A DNA stretch of 36,576 nucleotides from Streptomyces hainanensis (GTDB lineage: Bacteria; Actinomycetota; Actinomycetes; Streptomycetales; Streptomycetaceae). This document shows positions 15,290-23,052 of the stretch, piece by piece. The position numbers and the translations under genes are program-made. Each line of letters begins with the position of its first letter. Position 1 is the first letter of the stretch. The notes beneath the pieces are model-generated. The model saw nothing but the letters and a program-made list of their open reading frames with translations. It was not told the origin of the DNA and did not search any database. The DNA is taken from NCBI RefSeq assembly GCF_004348415.1, contig NZ_SMKI01000012.1, forward strand, positions 1 through 36,576, written 5' to 3'.

Positions 15290-16648
15290 ATGAGCGAAGC
15301 CAGGAAGCAGATCATCCTCGGCGCCTACGTCGGCGGCGTGAACCACCACACCGTCTGGTCCGACCCGAAGGCCGGCAGCCAGATCGCGTTCTCCACCTTC
15401 CGCCACGTCGCCCGGACCGCCGAGCGCGGCAGGTTCGACTTCTTCTTCCTCGCCGAGGGCCTGGCGCTGCGGGAGCGCGGCGGGAGGATCTTCGACCAGG
15501 ACATCGTCGGCCGACCCGACACCCTCCCGGTGCTGGCCGCGCTGGCCGCGGTGACCGAGCACCTGGGCCTGGTCGGCACCCTCAACGCCACCTTCAACGA
15601 GCCCTACGAGCTGGCCCGCCAACTCGCCTCGCTCGACCATCTGTCGGGCGGCCGGGCCGGCTGGAACGTCGTCACCTCGTTCGACGCCTTCACCGGCCGC
15701 AACTTCCGGCGCGGCGGCTTCCTCGACCGCGAGGACCGCTATGTCCGCGCCCAGGAGTTCCTCGCCGTCGCCCGCCGGCTCTGGGACTCCTGGCCGACCG
15801 ACGCCATCGCCGCGGAACGGGACGAGGGCGCCTTCCTCCGGCAGAAGGACGCCGGCTCCTTCGACTTCACCGGCCGGCAGTTCGACATCGCGGGGCGGTT
15901 CAGCACCCCCCGGAGCCCACAGGGGCACCCGGTGATCCTGCAGGCCGGGGTCTCGCCCCAGGGACGGGACTTCGCCGCCGGCGGCGCCGACGCCGTCTTC
16001 TCCCCCTACCACCGGCTCGCCGAGGCCCAGGAGTTCTACCGCGACATCCATGCCAGGGCGGCCCGCCAGGGCCGGCCGCCGGGCTCGGTGAAGGTGCTGC
16101 CCTCGGCCTCCTTCGTGCTCGGCGACACCGCGGCGCAGGCCGAGGAGCGCCACCGGGACGTCCTGCTGCGGCAGATCAGCGGGCAGACCGCCCAGATCCT
16201 CCTGGAGTCCGTCTGGAACCGCGACCTGTCCGGCTACGACCCGGACGGGCCGCTGCCCGACGTCGACCCGGACCCGACCGGGCCACGCGTCATCCAGGGA
16301 CGCGCCGTGCTGCACCAGGACCCGTTCGCCACCGTCGCCGAGTGGCGCGAACTCGCCGCCGCCCGCGGCTACTCGCTCCGTGACCTCGCCATCCACGCCT
16401 TCGGGAGAACCGAGTTCGTCGGCACCCCCGCCCAGGTCGCCGACCGCATCGACGCGTTCGTCCAGCAGGACGGCTCGGACGGCTTCATCCTCGGCTCCCA
16501 CCTGGTGCCGAGCGGCCTCGACGAGTTCGTCGACCAGGTGGTGCCGCTCCTCCAGGAACGCGGCTCGCTCCGCACCGACTACGGGGGCCGCACCCTGCGC
16601 GACAACCTGGGCCTCCCGGCACCGGCCGACGGGACGCTGGCCGCCTGA
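15290..16648 (+). CDS. LLM-class FMN-dependent monooxygenase, second gene (NtaA/DszA-like)
   Basis: A 452-residue enzyme of the NtaA/SnaA/DszA branch: start with IILGAYVGGVNHHTVW, then RGRFDFFFLAEGLALRE, LGLVGTLNATFNEPYELAR, LDHLSGGRAGWNVVTSFD, YVRAQEFLAVARRLWDSW, FDFTGRQFDIAGRFSTPRSP, QGHPVILQAGVSPQGRDFAA. These blocks and the length match the DszA/NtaA family, which oxidises sulfones, nitrilotriacetate and similar substrates with FMNH2. GAGGAACGG lies 12 bases before ATG. With the first monooxygenase, the divergent importer and the Cys-type leader, it suggests a two-step oxidative breakdown of an imported sulfur compound; that role is inferred. Confidence 0.92.
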   Translation: MSEARKQIILGAYVGGVNHHTVWSDPKAGSQIAFSTFRHVARTAERGRFDFFFLAEGLALRERGGRIFDQDIVGRPDTLPVLAALAAVTEHLGLVGTLNATFNEPYELARQLASLDHLSGGRAGWNVVTSFDAFTGRNFRRGGFLDREDRYVRAQEFLAVARRLWDSWPTDAIAAERDEGAFLRQKDAGSFDFTGRQFDIAGRFSTPRSPQGHPVILQAGVSPQGRDFAAGGADAVFSPYHRLAEAQEFYRDIHARAARQGRPPGSVKVLPSASFVLGDTAAQAEERHRDVLLRQISGQTAQILLESVWNRDLSGYDPDGPLPDVDPDPTGPRVIQGRAVLHQDPFATVAEWRELAAARGYSLRDLAIHAFGRTEFVGTPAQVADRIDAFVQQDGSDGFILGSHLVPSGLDEFVDQVVPLLQERGSLRTDYGGRTLRDNLGLPAPADGTLAA

Positions 16649-16670
16649 AGCTCATCCCGGCGACCCGGTG

Positions 16671-16695
16671 CCCCGGCACACCCGGGCCGCCGGGG
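16671..16695. terminator. Hairpin between convergent monooxygenase and folD genes
   Basis: CCCCGGC and GCCGGGG, seven perfect pairs with an 11-base loop, in the 61 bases between the two convergent stops. No T-run, as is usual in this GC range. Probably serves both strands. Confidence 0.4.
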
Positions 16696-16709
16696 CGGCG
16701 GGGCGGCGG

Positions 16710-17576
16710 TCAGCGGTGTGGGATCCCGAGCTGGTTCGCGGCGGCTTCCACGGTCTGCGCGAGCAGCACGGCGATGGTCATCGGTCCGACGCCGCCGGGC
16801 ACCGGAGTGATCAGACGGGCTCGGGTGACGGCGGTGTCGAAGTCCACGTCGCCGACGTTGCCCCGGTTGTATCCGGCGTCGATCACCACCGCGCCGGGCT
16901 TGATGTCCTCCCCACGGATCAGCCGGGGCCGTCCCACGGCCGCCACCACCACGTCGGCTTCCCGGACGATTCCCGGCAGGTCGGCCGTGCGGGAGTGGCA
17001 GTACGTCACCGTCGCGTCCTCGGCGAGCAGGAGCATCCCCGCCGGCTTGCCGAGAATCGCGCTGCGCCCCACCACGACGGCGTGCTTGCCGGCGAGGTCG
17101 ACGTCGTAGGCGTCGAGCAGCCGCATGATCCCGCCCGGCGTGCAGGACACGAACCCCGGCAGCCCGAAGCTCATCGCGGCGAAGGAACGCATCGTGACCC
17201 CGTCGACGTCCTTCTCCGGGGCGATGGCCTCGAAGGCCGCCCGCTCATCGATGTGCGGCCCGCAGGGATGCTGGAGCAGGATCCCGTGCACGTCCGGATC
17301 GTCGGACAGGGCGGTGAGGCTGTCGACCAACTCGGCGGTCGTGGTGGTGGCGGGCAGACCGATCTGCCGGGAGCGGATACCGGCCTTCGCGCTCCGTGCC
17401 CGCTTCATGCGCACGTACGTGACCGAAGCGGGATCCTCCCCCACCAGCACGGTCGCCAGACACGGACTGGTCCCCGCGCGCCGTGAGATCTCGCCCGCTC
17501 GGGCGGCGGCCTCCTCGACGACGCGTTTGGCGAGGCCGGTGCCGTCCATGAGCTGAGCCGTCTGAATCGCGGACAT
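16710..17576 (-). CDS. folD: Methylene-THF dehydrogenase/cyclohydrolase FolD
   Basis: A 288-residue bifunctional enzyme of one-carbon metabolism, converting 5,10-methylene-THF to 10-formyl-THF with NADP+. Motifs: YVRMKR with the catalytic Lys, EKDVDGV, SCTPGGIMRLLDAYDVDL, VVVGRSAILGKPAGMLLL (NADP-binding loop) and TPVPGGVGPMT. The usual QLPLPxHID block reads QHPCGPHID, so part of the folate-site loop differs from the common enzyme and this may be a specialised paralogue. ATG 17574-17576 has GGAGGG just upstream. A ZTP riboswitch precedes it, fitting purine and one-carbon control. Monocistronic in view. Confidence 0.93.
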   Translation of the reverse strand: MSAIQTAQLMDGTGLAKRVVEEAAARAGEISRRAGTSPCLATVLVGEDPASVTYVRMKRARSAKAGIRSRQIGLPATTTTAELVDSLTALSDDPDVHGILLQHPCGPHIDERAAFEAIAPEKDVDGVTMRSFAAMSFGLPGFVSCTPGGIMRLLDAYDVDLAGKHAVVVGRSAILGKPAGMLLLAEDATVTYCHSRTADLPGIVREADVVVAAVGRPRLIRGEDIKPGAVVIDAGYNRGNVGDVDFDTAVTRARLITPVPGGVGPMTIAVLLAQTVEAAANQLGIPHR

Positions 17577-17602
17577 CGTTGCCCTCCAGGCGTTGCTGAC
17601 CA

Positions 17603-17680
17603 CTCGCCCAGGCGCACGGCAACGACATCTCGTCAGGCCGCTCCCCAGTGGTGCTCCACCTCAGCGCCAGTCACGGCCCA
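17603..17680 (-). ncRNA. ZTP riboswitch (pfl motif) upstream of folD
   Basis: On the minus strand the order of ZTP aptamer elements is intact: GGCCGTGACTGGCGC, then a hairpin AGGTGGAGCACCACT, then GGGGAGCGGCC closing the first stem with GGCCG, and after a linker the 3' element GTTGCCGTGCGCCTGGGC. The TGGCGC and GCGCC parts can form the pseudoknot. ZTP signals 10-formyl-THF shortage, and folD is a standard target. CGTTGCC inside the 3' part (17618-17624) is the exact complement of GGCAACG just before the folD ATG (17577-17583), which suggests translational control by masking the ribosome site. Confidence 0.85.
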
Positions 17681-17773
17681 CGGAACACTGTAGTTGACGC
17701 GGCAGAGGGCCGACGTGCCGCTGTGGAGGTTGTCCACTCCGAGGGCGCCGCGTGGGGGGACCCGCCCCGGGCG

Positions 17774-17920
17774 TCACGGGTCGTCGAGGACGGTCCACGA
17801 AACGCTGTCCAGCAGCACTCCGATGCCTTCGTCAGGGAGGCGGGTGCAGCGGACCGGGTGGACGTGGAAGGCCACGTCGGCGGGGAGCGGGAGAAACTCG
17901 ATGGCGAGGCCGTTTACCTG
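17774..17920 (-). pseudogene. Coding-like truncated 3' gene end, unidentified
   Basis: A minus-strand frame of 48 codons ending at TGA 17774-17776 reads QVNGLAIEFLPLPADVAFHV, then HPVRCTRLPDEGIGVLLDS and WTVLDDP. About 87% of its third positions are G or C and the composition is protein-like, unlike the other frames here. It has no usable start and its upstream part is cut by the divergent acetyltransferase gene. Probably a remnant or an unannotated small protein. Family unknown. Confidence 0.4.
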
Positions 17921-17936
17921 ATGCTGGAGTGGGCGG

Positions 17937-18734
17937 ATGGATCGCGAAGAAGTGCTGGCCCTGTTCGACCGCCAGATGAGGCGCGACGCGCGGCCCGACG
18001 GTCCGGGGGCCCGAGTCGAGCGTGACGGTGACGTCGTGCGGCAGGTCGGCGCGGATCACGACTGGAACGGCGTCCTCTGGTCGGACCTCGACGAGGCTAC
18101 GGCGGATGCGGCGATCGCGGCGCAGGTGCGCTACTTCGGCACGCTGGGGCGCGGGTTCGAGTGGAAGGCGTACGCGCACGACCGGCCGGGCGATCTCGGG
18201 AGGCGACTGCGATCCGCCGGGTTCACCGCCGAGCCCGAGGAAGCGGTGATGGTCGCCCGGATCCAGGATCTGCCGACCGACGTCGCGCTGCCCGAGGGTG
18301 TCCGCCTGCATCCGGTGACCGACCCGGCTGGGGTGGATCTCGTGGTGGACGTCCACGAGCAGGCCTTTGGCACCAGTGGTGCCGGTCTGCGGCAGCGGCT
18401 GCTCACCCAACTGGCCCGGAGGGCGGGAACGGTCAGCGCGGTCGTCGCGATGGCCGGCGACCTGCCCGTCTGCTCGGCGCGGATGGAGCTGAACCCGGCA
18501 ACGGAGTTCGCGGGCCTCTGGGGTGGCGGCACGGTGGCTGCCTGGCGGGGCCGGGGTATCTACCGGGCCGTGGTCGCCCACCGTGCCCGGATCGCCGCCG
18601 GCCTCGGCTACCGCTACCTTCAGGTCGACGCCAGCGACCAGAGCCGTCCCATCCTGCGACGACTCGGGTTCGCCGTTCTGAGTACCACGACTCCGTACGT
18701 CCACCAGCCCCGGCACAACGACCGCGCAGCGTGA
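17937..18734 (+). CDS. GNAT-family N-acetyltransferase
   Basis: A 265-residue acetyltransferase-like protein. Residues 1 to about 120 form a degenerate half (DHDWNGVLWSDLDEA, FEWKAYAHDRPGDL). Residues about 120-260 are the GNAT domain proper, with the CoA pyrophosphate loop VAAWRGRGIYRAVV (pattern R-x-G-x), the strand WGGGTVA and the closing YLQVDASDQSRPILRRLGF. The two-half layout matches actinobacterial GNAT proteins that modify small amines or aminoglycoside-like compounds; the substrate is unknown. GGAG lies about nine bases before the ATG. No operon partner. Confidence 0.85.
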   Translation: MDREEVLALFDRQMRRDARPDGPGARVERDGDVVRQVGADHDWNGVLWSDLDEATADAAIAAQVRYFGTLGRGFEWKAYAHDRPGDLGRRLRSAGFTAEPEEAVMVARIQDLPTDVALPEGVRLHPVTDPAGVDLVVDVHEQAFGTSGAGLRQRLLTQLARRAGTVSAVVAMAGDLPVCSARMELNPATEFAGLWGGGTVAAWRGRGIYRAVVAHRARIAAGLGYRYLQVDASDQSRPILRRLGFAVLSTTTPYVHQPRHNDRAA

Positions 18735-19202
18735 CGCGGTAGCGCGGCCGTCGAGGGGCCCGGCGGATACTCACACGGGTATGGGCCACCTCCCTGGATG
18801 CGATGGACGAGCCCCGAAGCCGCGCGGGAGTGTGGTCTGTCCCGAACGCCGAGCGGGGACAGGCGCTCGTGGGTTTCGTTCCGCACGAACCGTTCCGTCT
18901 CGGCGACCGTCCTCGCCCGCGTGTGTGCCACGCCGATCAGCGCCGGAAGTTGTTGGAGGAAGGCCGAGACCGCGGGACCGTACCGGCAACGGCCCAGCCG
19001 CGTCCCCTCCGTGTCGAATCCGTCGGCCTGCCCGCGAGCCCGCGCGTCGTGGCTCGGGCGCGGAGGGCGCGGAGGGTTTCGGTGCACGCGCTGGTGACAG
19101 GTCTTCGCGTGGGGGTTCCGGAACCCCCCGGGGGACCCGCCGGCTCGAGGATCCGTGTTCGGCGGCCCCCGGGTTCGGGCCGTCGGGGTTCGCGTGCCCG
19201 GG
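18735..19202. other. Intergenic gap of about 470 bases
   Basis: No convincing gene. One minus-strand frame (about 18830-18990) contains SAFLQQLPALIGV, which resembles the start of small Streptomyces membrane proteins, but it turns into Arg-rich text at once and has no ribosome site. Possibly a relic. No strong terminator or repeat was seen. Confidence 0.4.
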
Positions 19203-20366
19203 TCACCCGGAGACCGTGGCGGCGGGCGGGGTCCAGCGGCGGGTGCGGGGTACGGCGCCGGGGACGCCGTAGTCCTTCTTGAGCTGTTCGGGGATGGCGT
19301 AGTGCATCACGCGTCCGCGGGTGAGGGAGGACAGCTCGAGGACGGTGGTGAGATGGCCGAGGCGGTCCAACGCCCAGGCTCCGAGGGGGGAGCGGTCCTC
19401 GATGGTCTCCAGGACGCCGAGGAGGTGGGGCACGGCCTTGACGACGGTGTCCCACGCGGTGCGGGGTACTTCGAGCCAGTCGGCGCACGTGTCGCCGACG
19501 AGGTATCGGATGAGCGCGGAGACGATCGGGTCGAAGAAGGTCCCTGGCGCGACCTCCTCGTAGAGGTCGATGAGCTGTCGGGTCAGGTGGGCGCCTTCCT
19601 CGGACGGCCCCATGTGCCGGATCATGTACAGGTCGAGGAACCGGCGGGCGTCGTCGAGGGTTTTGGGGACGGCGTCCTGGTCGACGCCGAGCATGGCGCC
19701 GACCACCCGCCAGGCGTAGAAGTAGGCCTCCGCGCCCTGGGTCGACATGTGGATGCCGAGGCGGTGCAGGCTGTCCAGGACGAGCAGGGAGAAGAACATC
19801 TGCCCGCCGATCATGTCCTCCTGGCAGATCGGCGTTCCGAGCACGTCGGTGTCCCAGCGGTTCTCACGCCTGAGGTGGTGGCGGATGGAGGCGTGCAGGA
19901 GACGGACCTTCTGGGCCGCGGGGATGAACCGGCTGTCGGCCTCGAAGGCGCCGGGCTGCATCAGGTAGACGGTGAACTGGCCGGTCTCCGCCATGCGTTT
20001 CGAGGGGTAGTTCAGGCCGTGGGTGGCCGACAGCAGTCGCGCCACCCGCGGGACGACGTAGCAGGCGGGCATGGCGGCGAAGGACAGTGCGGTGGAGATG
20101 TGCACGTTGTTGTCGATGAAGAACAGCCGGGCCCGCTCCATCTCGTCCCAGTCCACCCAGGTCGGCGGGGCGCTCGTGGCCTGAAGGTACTCCCGGGCGA
20201 CGTCGGGCAGCCCGTCCGGCAACGGAGCGCCGGCGGTGGAGACGTAGCGCATCAGGGTGTTGAATTTGCCCACCTCCCCGCGTGCGAAGAGGGCGGCGAC
20301 GGTGGCGTCCGCGAGTTCGTCACCGGCCTGCTGGAGGGCGTCCATCGATGCCTCGGTGTGGGTCAT
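19203..20366 (-). CDS. MpaB/latex-clearing-protein-type oxygenase (DUF2236)
   Basis: A 387-residue helical heme oxygenase of the MpaB/Lcp family. The core is visible: YPSKRMAETGQFTVYLM with R124 and T128, then VRLLHASIRHHL with H158 and H163, then TPICQEDMIGGQMFFSLLVL. The 34-residue distance from R124 to H158 and the five from H158 to H163 are the same as between R164, H198 (heme ligand) and H203 of Lcp from strain K30, as I recall that numbering. Lcp cleaves polyisoprene; MpaB' of fungi cleaves a farnesyl side chain in mycophenolic acid synthesis. No secretion signal, so it acts inside the cell. AAGGAG lies eight bases before ATG. It is the last gene of an operon with a prenyl synthase 32 bases upstream, suggesting that it oxidises or cleaves that product. 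Confidence 0.88.
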   Translation of the reverse strand: MTHTEASMDALQQAGDELADATVAALFARGEVGKFNTLMRYVSTAGAPLPDGLPDVAREYLQATSAPPTWVDWDEMERARLFFIDNNVHISTALSFAAMPACYVVPRVARLLSATHGLNYPSKRMAETGQFTVYLMQPGAFEADSRFIPAAQKVRLLHASIRHHLRRENRWDTDVLGTPICQEDMIGGQMFFSLLVLDSLHRLGIHMSTQGAEAYFYAWRVVGAMLGVDQDAVPKTLDDARRFLDLYMIRHMGPSEEGAHLTRQLIDLYEEVAPGTFFDPIVSALIRYLVGDTCADWLEVPRTAWDTVVKAVPHLLGVLETIEDRSPLGAWALDRLGHLTTVLELSSLTRGRVMHYAIPEQLKKDYGVPGAVPRTRRWTPPAATVSG

Positions 20367-20398
20367 GGCAGGGCTCCTTGTCTGCTTGTCTGCGGAGG

Positions 20399-21451
20399 TC
20401 ACGACAGGCGGACGGCCGCCGAATGCGCCAGCGTGGTCAGGGCCGCGGCGGCGTGCGCGGGTGCGTCCAGCTCGTGCAGCGCGCCGAGGGCCTCCTCGAC
20501 CCGCGCGGTGATCATGGCCTCGACGCGGTCGGGCGACCTCAGTCGACGCATCACCTCGCGGACCGCGTCCAGACCGTCGGCGTCCAGGTCGGGTCGGCCG
20601 AGGAGGGCGCGCAGTCGCCGCCGCTCGTCGTCGCCGGCGACGCGCCAGGTCTCGGCCAGCAGGGCCGTGGGCCGGTGCCCGCGCACATCGTCGGTGTTGG
20701 ACTTGCCAGTGTGTTCCGGGTCTCCGAACAGGCCGAGCAGGTCGTCCCGCAGCTGGAACGCCTCGCCCAGCGGGAGCCCGTACGCGGAGTAGCCCTGGCG
20801 CAGCCGCTCGCCGGCCCCGGCCAGGGCGCCGCCGATCAGCAGGGGCTGCTCGACGGTGTACTTGGCGGTCTTGTAGCGGACCACCTTCATCGAGGTCGCG
20901 GCGTCGGGGTCGGCGCCGGTGCACAGGATCTCCAGGCATTCGCCCGCGATCAGCTCCCGGGCCAGCACCGACCAGAGCGGGCGGGCTCGAGCCAGGTACG
21001 CGGCGGGCAGGCCGCTGGTGGTGAACAGCTGCCCGGCCAGCGACATCAGCAGATCCCCCACCAGCATCGCCAGCGACCTGGCGGCGGAGACGGCCCGTGG
21101 GTTCCGGCGCACGGCACCGCGCAGGGCGATGTGTGCCGTGGGCCGGCCATGCCGCAACGGGCTGTCGTCGATGAGATCGTCGTGGACCACCGCGGCGGCG
21201 TGCACCAGTTCCATCGAGGCCGCCGCCCGTACCAGCGCGTCGCTGTCCGGCTGCCCCACCGCACGCCAGCCCCAGTAGCAGAACGCCGCCCGCAGCCGCT
21301 TGCCCTCGGTGACCGCCGCCTCCAACTGGTCGGCCACCGGGCCGAGGACCGGGTCGATCGCCGACAACTGCTCGGCCTCCCGGCCGACGAAGTGGTGAAG
21401 CACGTCGTCGACCCGGGTCCTGAACGCGGCCGGCTCCCACCGGTCAGGCAT
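20399..21451 (-). CDS. Isoprenyl diphosphate synthase (trans, C20 or longer)
   Basis: A 350-residue polyprenyl synthetase. The first Asp-rich motif is DDLIDDS (D91, D92, D95) and the second is RDDLLGLFGD (D236, D237), the form usual in actinobacterial GGPP synthases. GKRLRAAF and KTAKYTVEQPLLIG are also standard. Residues 4 and 5 before the first motif are both Ala (A87, A86), leaving an open pocket that normally allows products of C20 or longer. It condenses IPP with allylic diphosphates. The ATG lies inside the end of the upstream small gene (eight-base overlap), so translation is coupled. The exact chain length cannot be read. Confidence 0.9.
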   Translation of the reverse strand: MPDRWEPAAFRTRVDDVLHHFVGREAEQLSAIDPVLGPVADQLEAAVTEGKRLRAAFCYWGWRAVGQPDSDALVRAAASMELVHAAAVVHDDLIDDSPLRHGRPTAHIALRGAVRRNPRAVSAARSLAMLVGDLLMSLAGQLFTTSGLPAAYLARARPLWSVLARELIAGECLEILCTGADPDAATSMKVVRYKTAKYTVEQPLLIGGALAGAGERLRQGYSAYGLPLGEAFQLRDDLLGLFGDPEHTGKSNTDDVRGHRPTALLAETWRVAGDDERRRLRALLGRPDLDADGLDAVREVMRRLRSPDRVEAMITARVEEALGALHELDAPAHAAAALTTLAHSAAVRLS

Positions 21452-21722
21452 CGTCCGCGACCCGCCGAGTCCGGGCGTGCCGGGCGAGGATCTCCAGGTG
21501 GGCCGGGGGGACGGCCGTGTACCGGTCCAGTGCCAGGCGGCCGCGCGCCACCAGATCGTGCTCGGCCTCCGCCGCCAGCTCCGCGGCGTCCGAACGGCGC
21601 AGCAGCCCCCGCGCCGCCCCCAGCGCCGAACCCAGTGTGCTCACCGCCAGGTCGGCCAGCCCGGCCGCCAGCAGCACCGCCTGCTCGTCCAGGCCCCCGC
21701 GTCGTTCCGATTCTTGCGTCAT
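21444..21722 (-). CDS. Small helical protein, first gene of the prenyl operon
   Basis: A 92-residue protein that I do not recognise. Nearly all of it looks helical, with a mildly hydrophobic middle (VLLAAGLADLAVSTLGSALG) and a charged second half (LAAEAEHDLVARGRLALDRY). No Cys-rich or catalytic motif. GAGGGGATGGG precedes the ATG. Its 3' end overlaps the synthase start by eight bases, so the two products are made together; it may be a partner or chaperone of the synthase or the oxygenase. Confidence 0.75.
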   Translation of the reverse strand: MTQESERRGGLDEQAVLLAAGLADLAVSTLGSALGAARGLLRRSDAAELAAEAEHDLVARGRLALDRYTAVPPAHLEILARHARTRRVADDA

Positions 21723-22220
21723 CCCATCCCCTCACCCACGGCAGATCCGGGCGGCGGCACTCGCGCGCCGTCCTCCCCAGCATCGCGTCAGGCCGGGCAC
21801 ATGGGGGGATGAGCACACGATCGAGCGATCACATCGCTTGTCTGTGCGGATCACGGCTGCCGCGGTCCCGCGCCGCTCCCTGGCATGGCGCGCGCCCCGT
21901 ACTCCGCGGGTGTTCACGTCGGCGCCGTCGTATGCGGTGGACGGCTGAGCCGGCCGGCCTCGTGGTCCGATCCGTCGGTTGTCCGGGGCCGGCTGATTCC
22001 GATCGGCCGAGCTTCCGAACGCTCTGCCACCGCGCGGAGGGGCTGCCACCATCCCGTCGGGCGCCATGCGGCGGCCGGGGCATCGGAGAGACTCCGGCCG
22101 GGCCCCCACCCCCCGTCGAATCCGCCGGGCCACACGTTCACCGCCGCGCGGAGCACGATGTCCTGCTCCACCACCGGTTACCGCCTCAAGGCACTCTGAG
22201 AAGGCGCCCGCCGGGGCGTT
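21723..22220. other. Upstream region of the prenyl operon
   Basis: About 500 bases holding the operon's promoter region and the 3' flank of the YceI gene. Open frames are Arg-rich shadows without ribosome sites. GATCGAGCGATC (21819-21830) is a short palindrome of unknown meaning. No gene supported. Confidence 0.4.
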
Positions 22221-22253
22221 CTCCGGCCCGTGACGGTGCCGTCCGGGCCGGAG
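22221..22253 (-). terminator. Strong hairpin downstream of the YceI gene
   Basis: Outer arms CTCCGGCCC and GGGCCGGAG pair perfectly. Inside them GACGG-TG-CCGTC makes a second stem, so 33 bases fold almost entirely. It lies about 50 bases past the YceI stop. A second weaker hairpin (22198-22223) adjoins it. Confidence 0.65.
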
Positions 22254-22301
22254 AGCGTCACCGTGACCGACGGGCGGCGACGGGACGGCCGGCAGGTGCT
22301 G

Positions 22302-22853
22302 CTAGGACTGCTTGATCGCCGAGATGTCGAACTCCAGGACGATCTTGTCGCCGACCAGGACGCCGCCGCCCTCCAGCACGGCGTTCCAGGTCACGCCGAA
22401 GTCCTTGCGGTTGATCGTCACCGAACCCTCCAGGCCGACCCGCAGGTTGCCGTAGGGGTCGACGGCGTTGCCGCCGTACTCGAAGTCGATGCTGATCGGG
22501 CGGGTGGTGTCCTTGATGGTGAGGTCGCCCGTGACCCGGTACTCGGTGTCGCCGCGCTGCTCCACCGCGGTGGAACGGAAGGTGATGTCGGGGTAGTTCG
22601 GCGCGTCCAGGAAGTCGTTGGTGCGCAGGTGCTGGTCGCGCTGCTCGACTCCGGTGTCGATGCTCTCGGTCTTGAGCACGACCTGTGCGGTGGAGCGGGC
22701 CGGGTTGGCGCCGTCCAGACGCGCGGTGCCCTCGAACGTGTGGAACGCGCCCCGGACCTTCGTCACCATGGCGTGGCGGGCCACGAATCCGATCCGGCTG
22801 TGGGTGGGGTCGAGGACGTAGTCCCCGGTCAGCTCTTCGGGCTTGACGGTCAT
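22302..22853 (-). CDS. YceI-family protein
   Basis: A 183-residue YceI-like protein with the family's lipocalin-like beta barrel, which binds isoprenoid or fatty-acid-like molecules in a hydrophobic pocket. Text: GDYVLDPTHSRIGFVARHAM, GAFHTFEGTARLDG, VEQRDQHLRTNDFLD, PDITFRSTAV, TGDLTIKDTTRPISIDFEYG, SVTINRKDFGVTWN. No signal peptide, so it is probably cytosolic. ATG 22851-22853 has GGAGG nine bases upstream. It is the next gene upstream of the prenyl operon on the same strand but about 580 bases away with a strong terminator between, so it is not co-transcribed. A functional link through isoprenoids is only a possibility. Confidence 0.9.
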   Translation of the reverse strand: MTVKPEELTGDYVLDPTHSRIGFVARHAMVTKVRGAFHTFEGTARLDGANPARSTAQVVLKTESIDTGVEQRDQHLRTNDFLDAPNYPDITFRSTAVEQRGDTEYRVTGDLTIKDTTRPISIDFEYGGNAVDPYGNLRVGLEGSVTINRKDFGVTWNAVLEGGGVLVGDKIVLEFDISAIKQS

Positions 22854-23052
22854 GGTCGGTCTGCCTCCAGCAGTCGTGGACCCCGGCGGCGATCCGCCCG
22901 GGGCGATCCCACGCCACGCTAGGGCCTGACCGGATGCCCGCCTAGCACGACGGGCGAGGGGATGCCGGCACACCACACGCTGAGCTCCCTGAGCGTGGTC
23001 CTCGCCTTCCGGGCACCTCACATCCGGTTAACTCGAACGGATGATGTACCAC

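Noticed and set aside
18620-19087. 155-codon minus-strand frame with a membrane-protein-like start
   Set aside because: Only about 13 residues look familiar; the rest is Arg-rich and overlaps the acetyltransferase gene.
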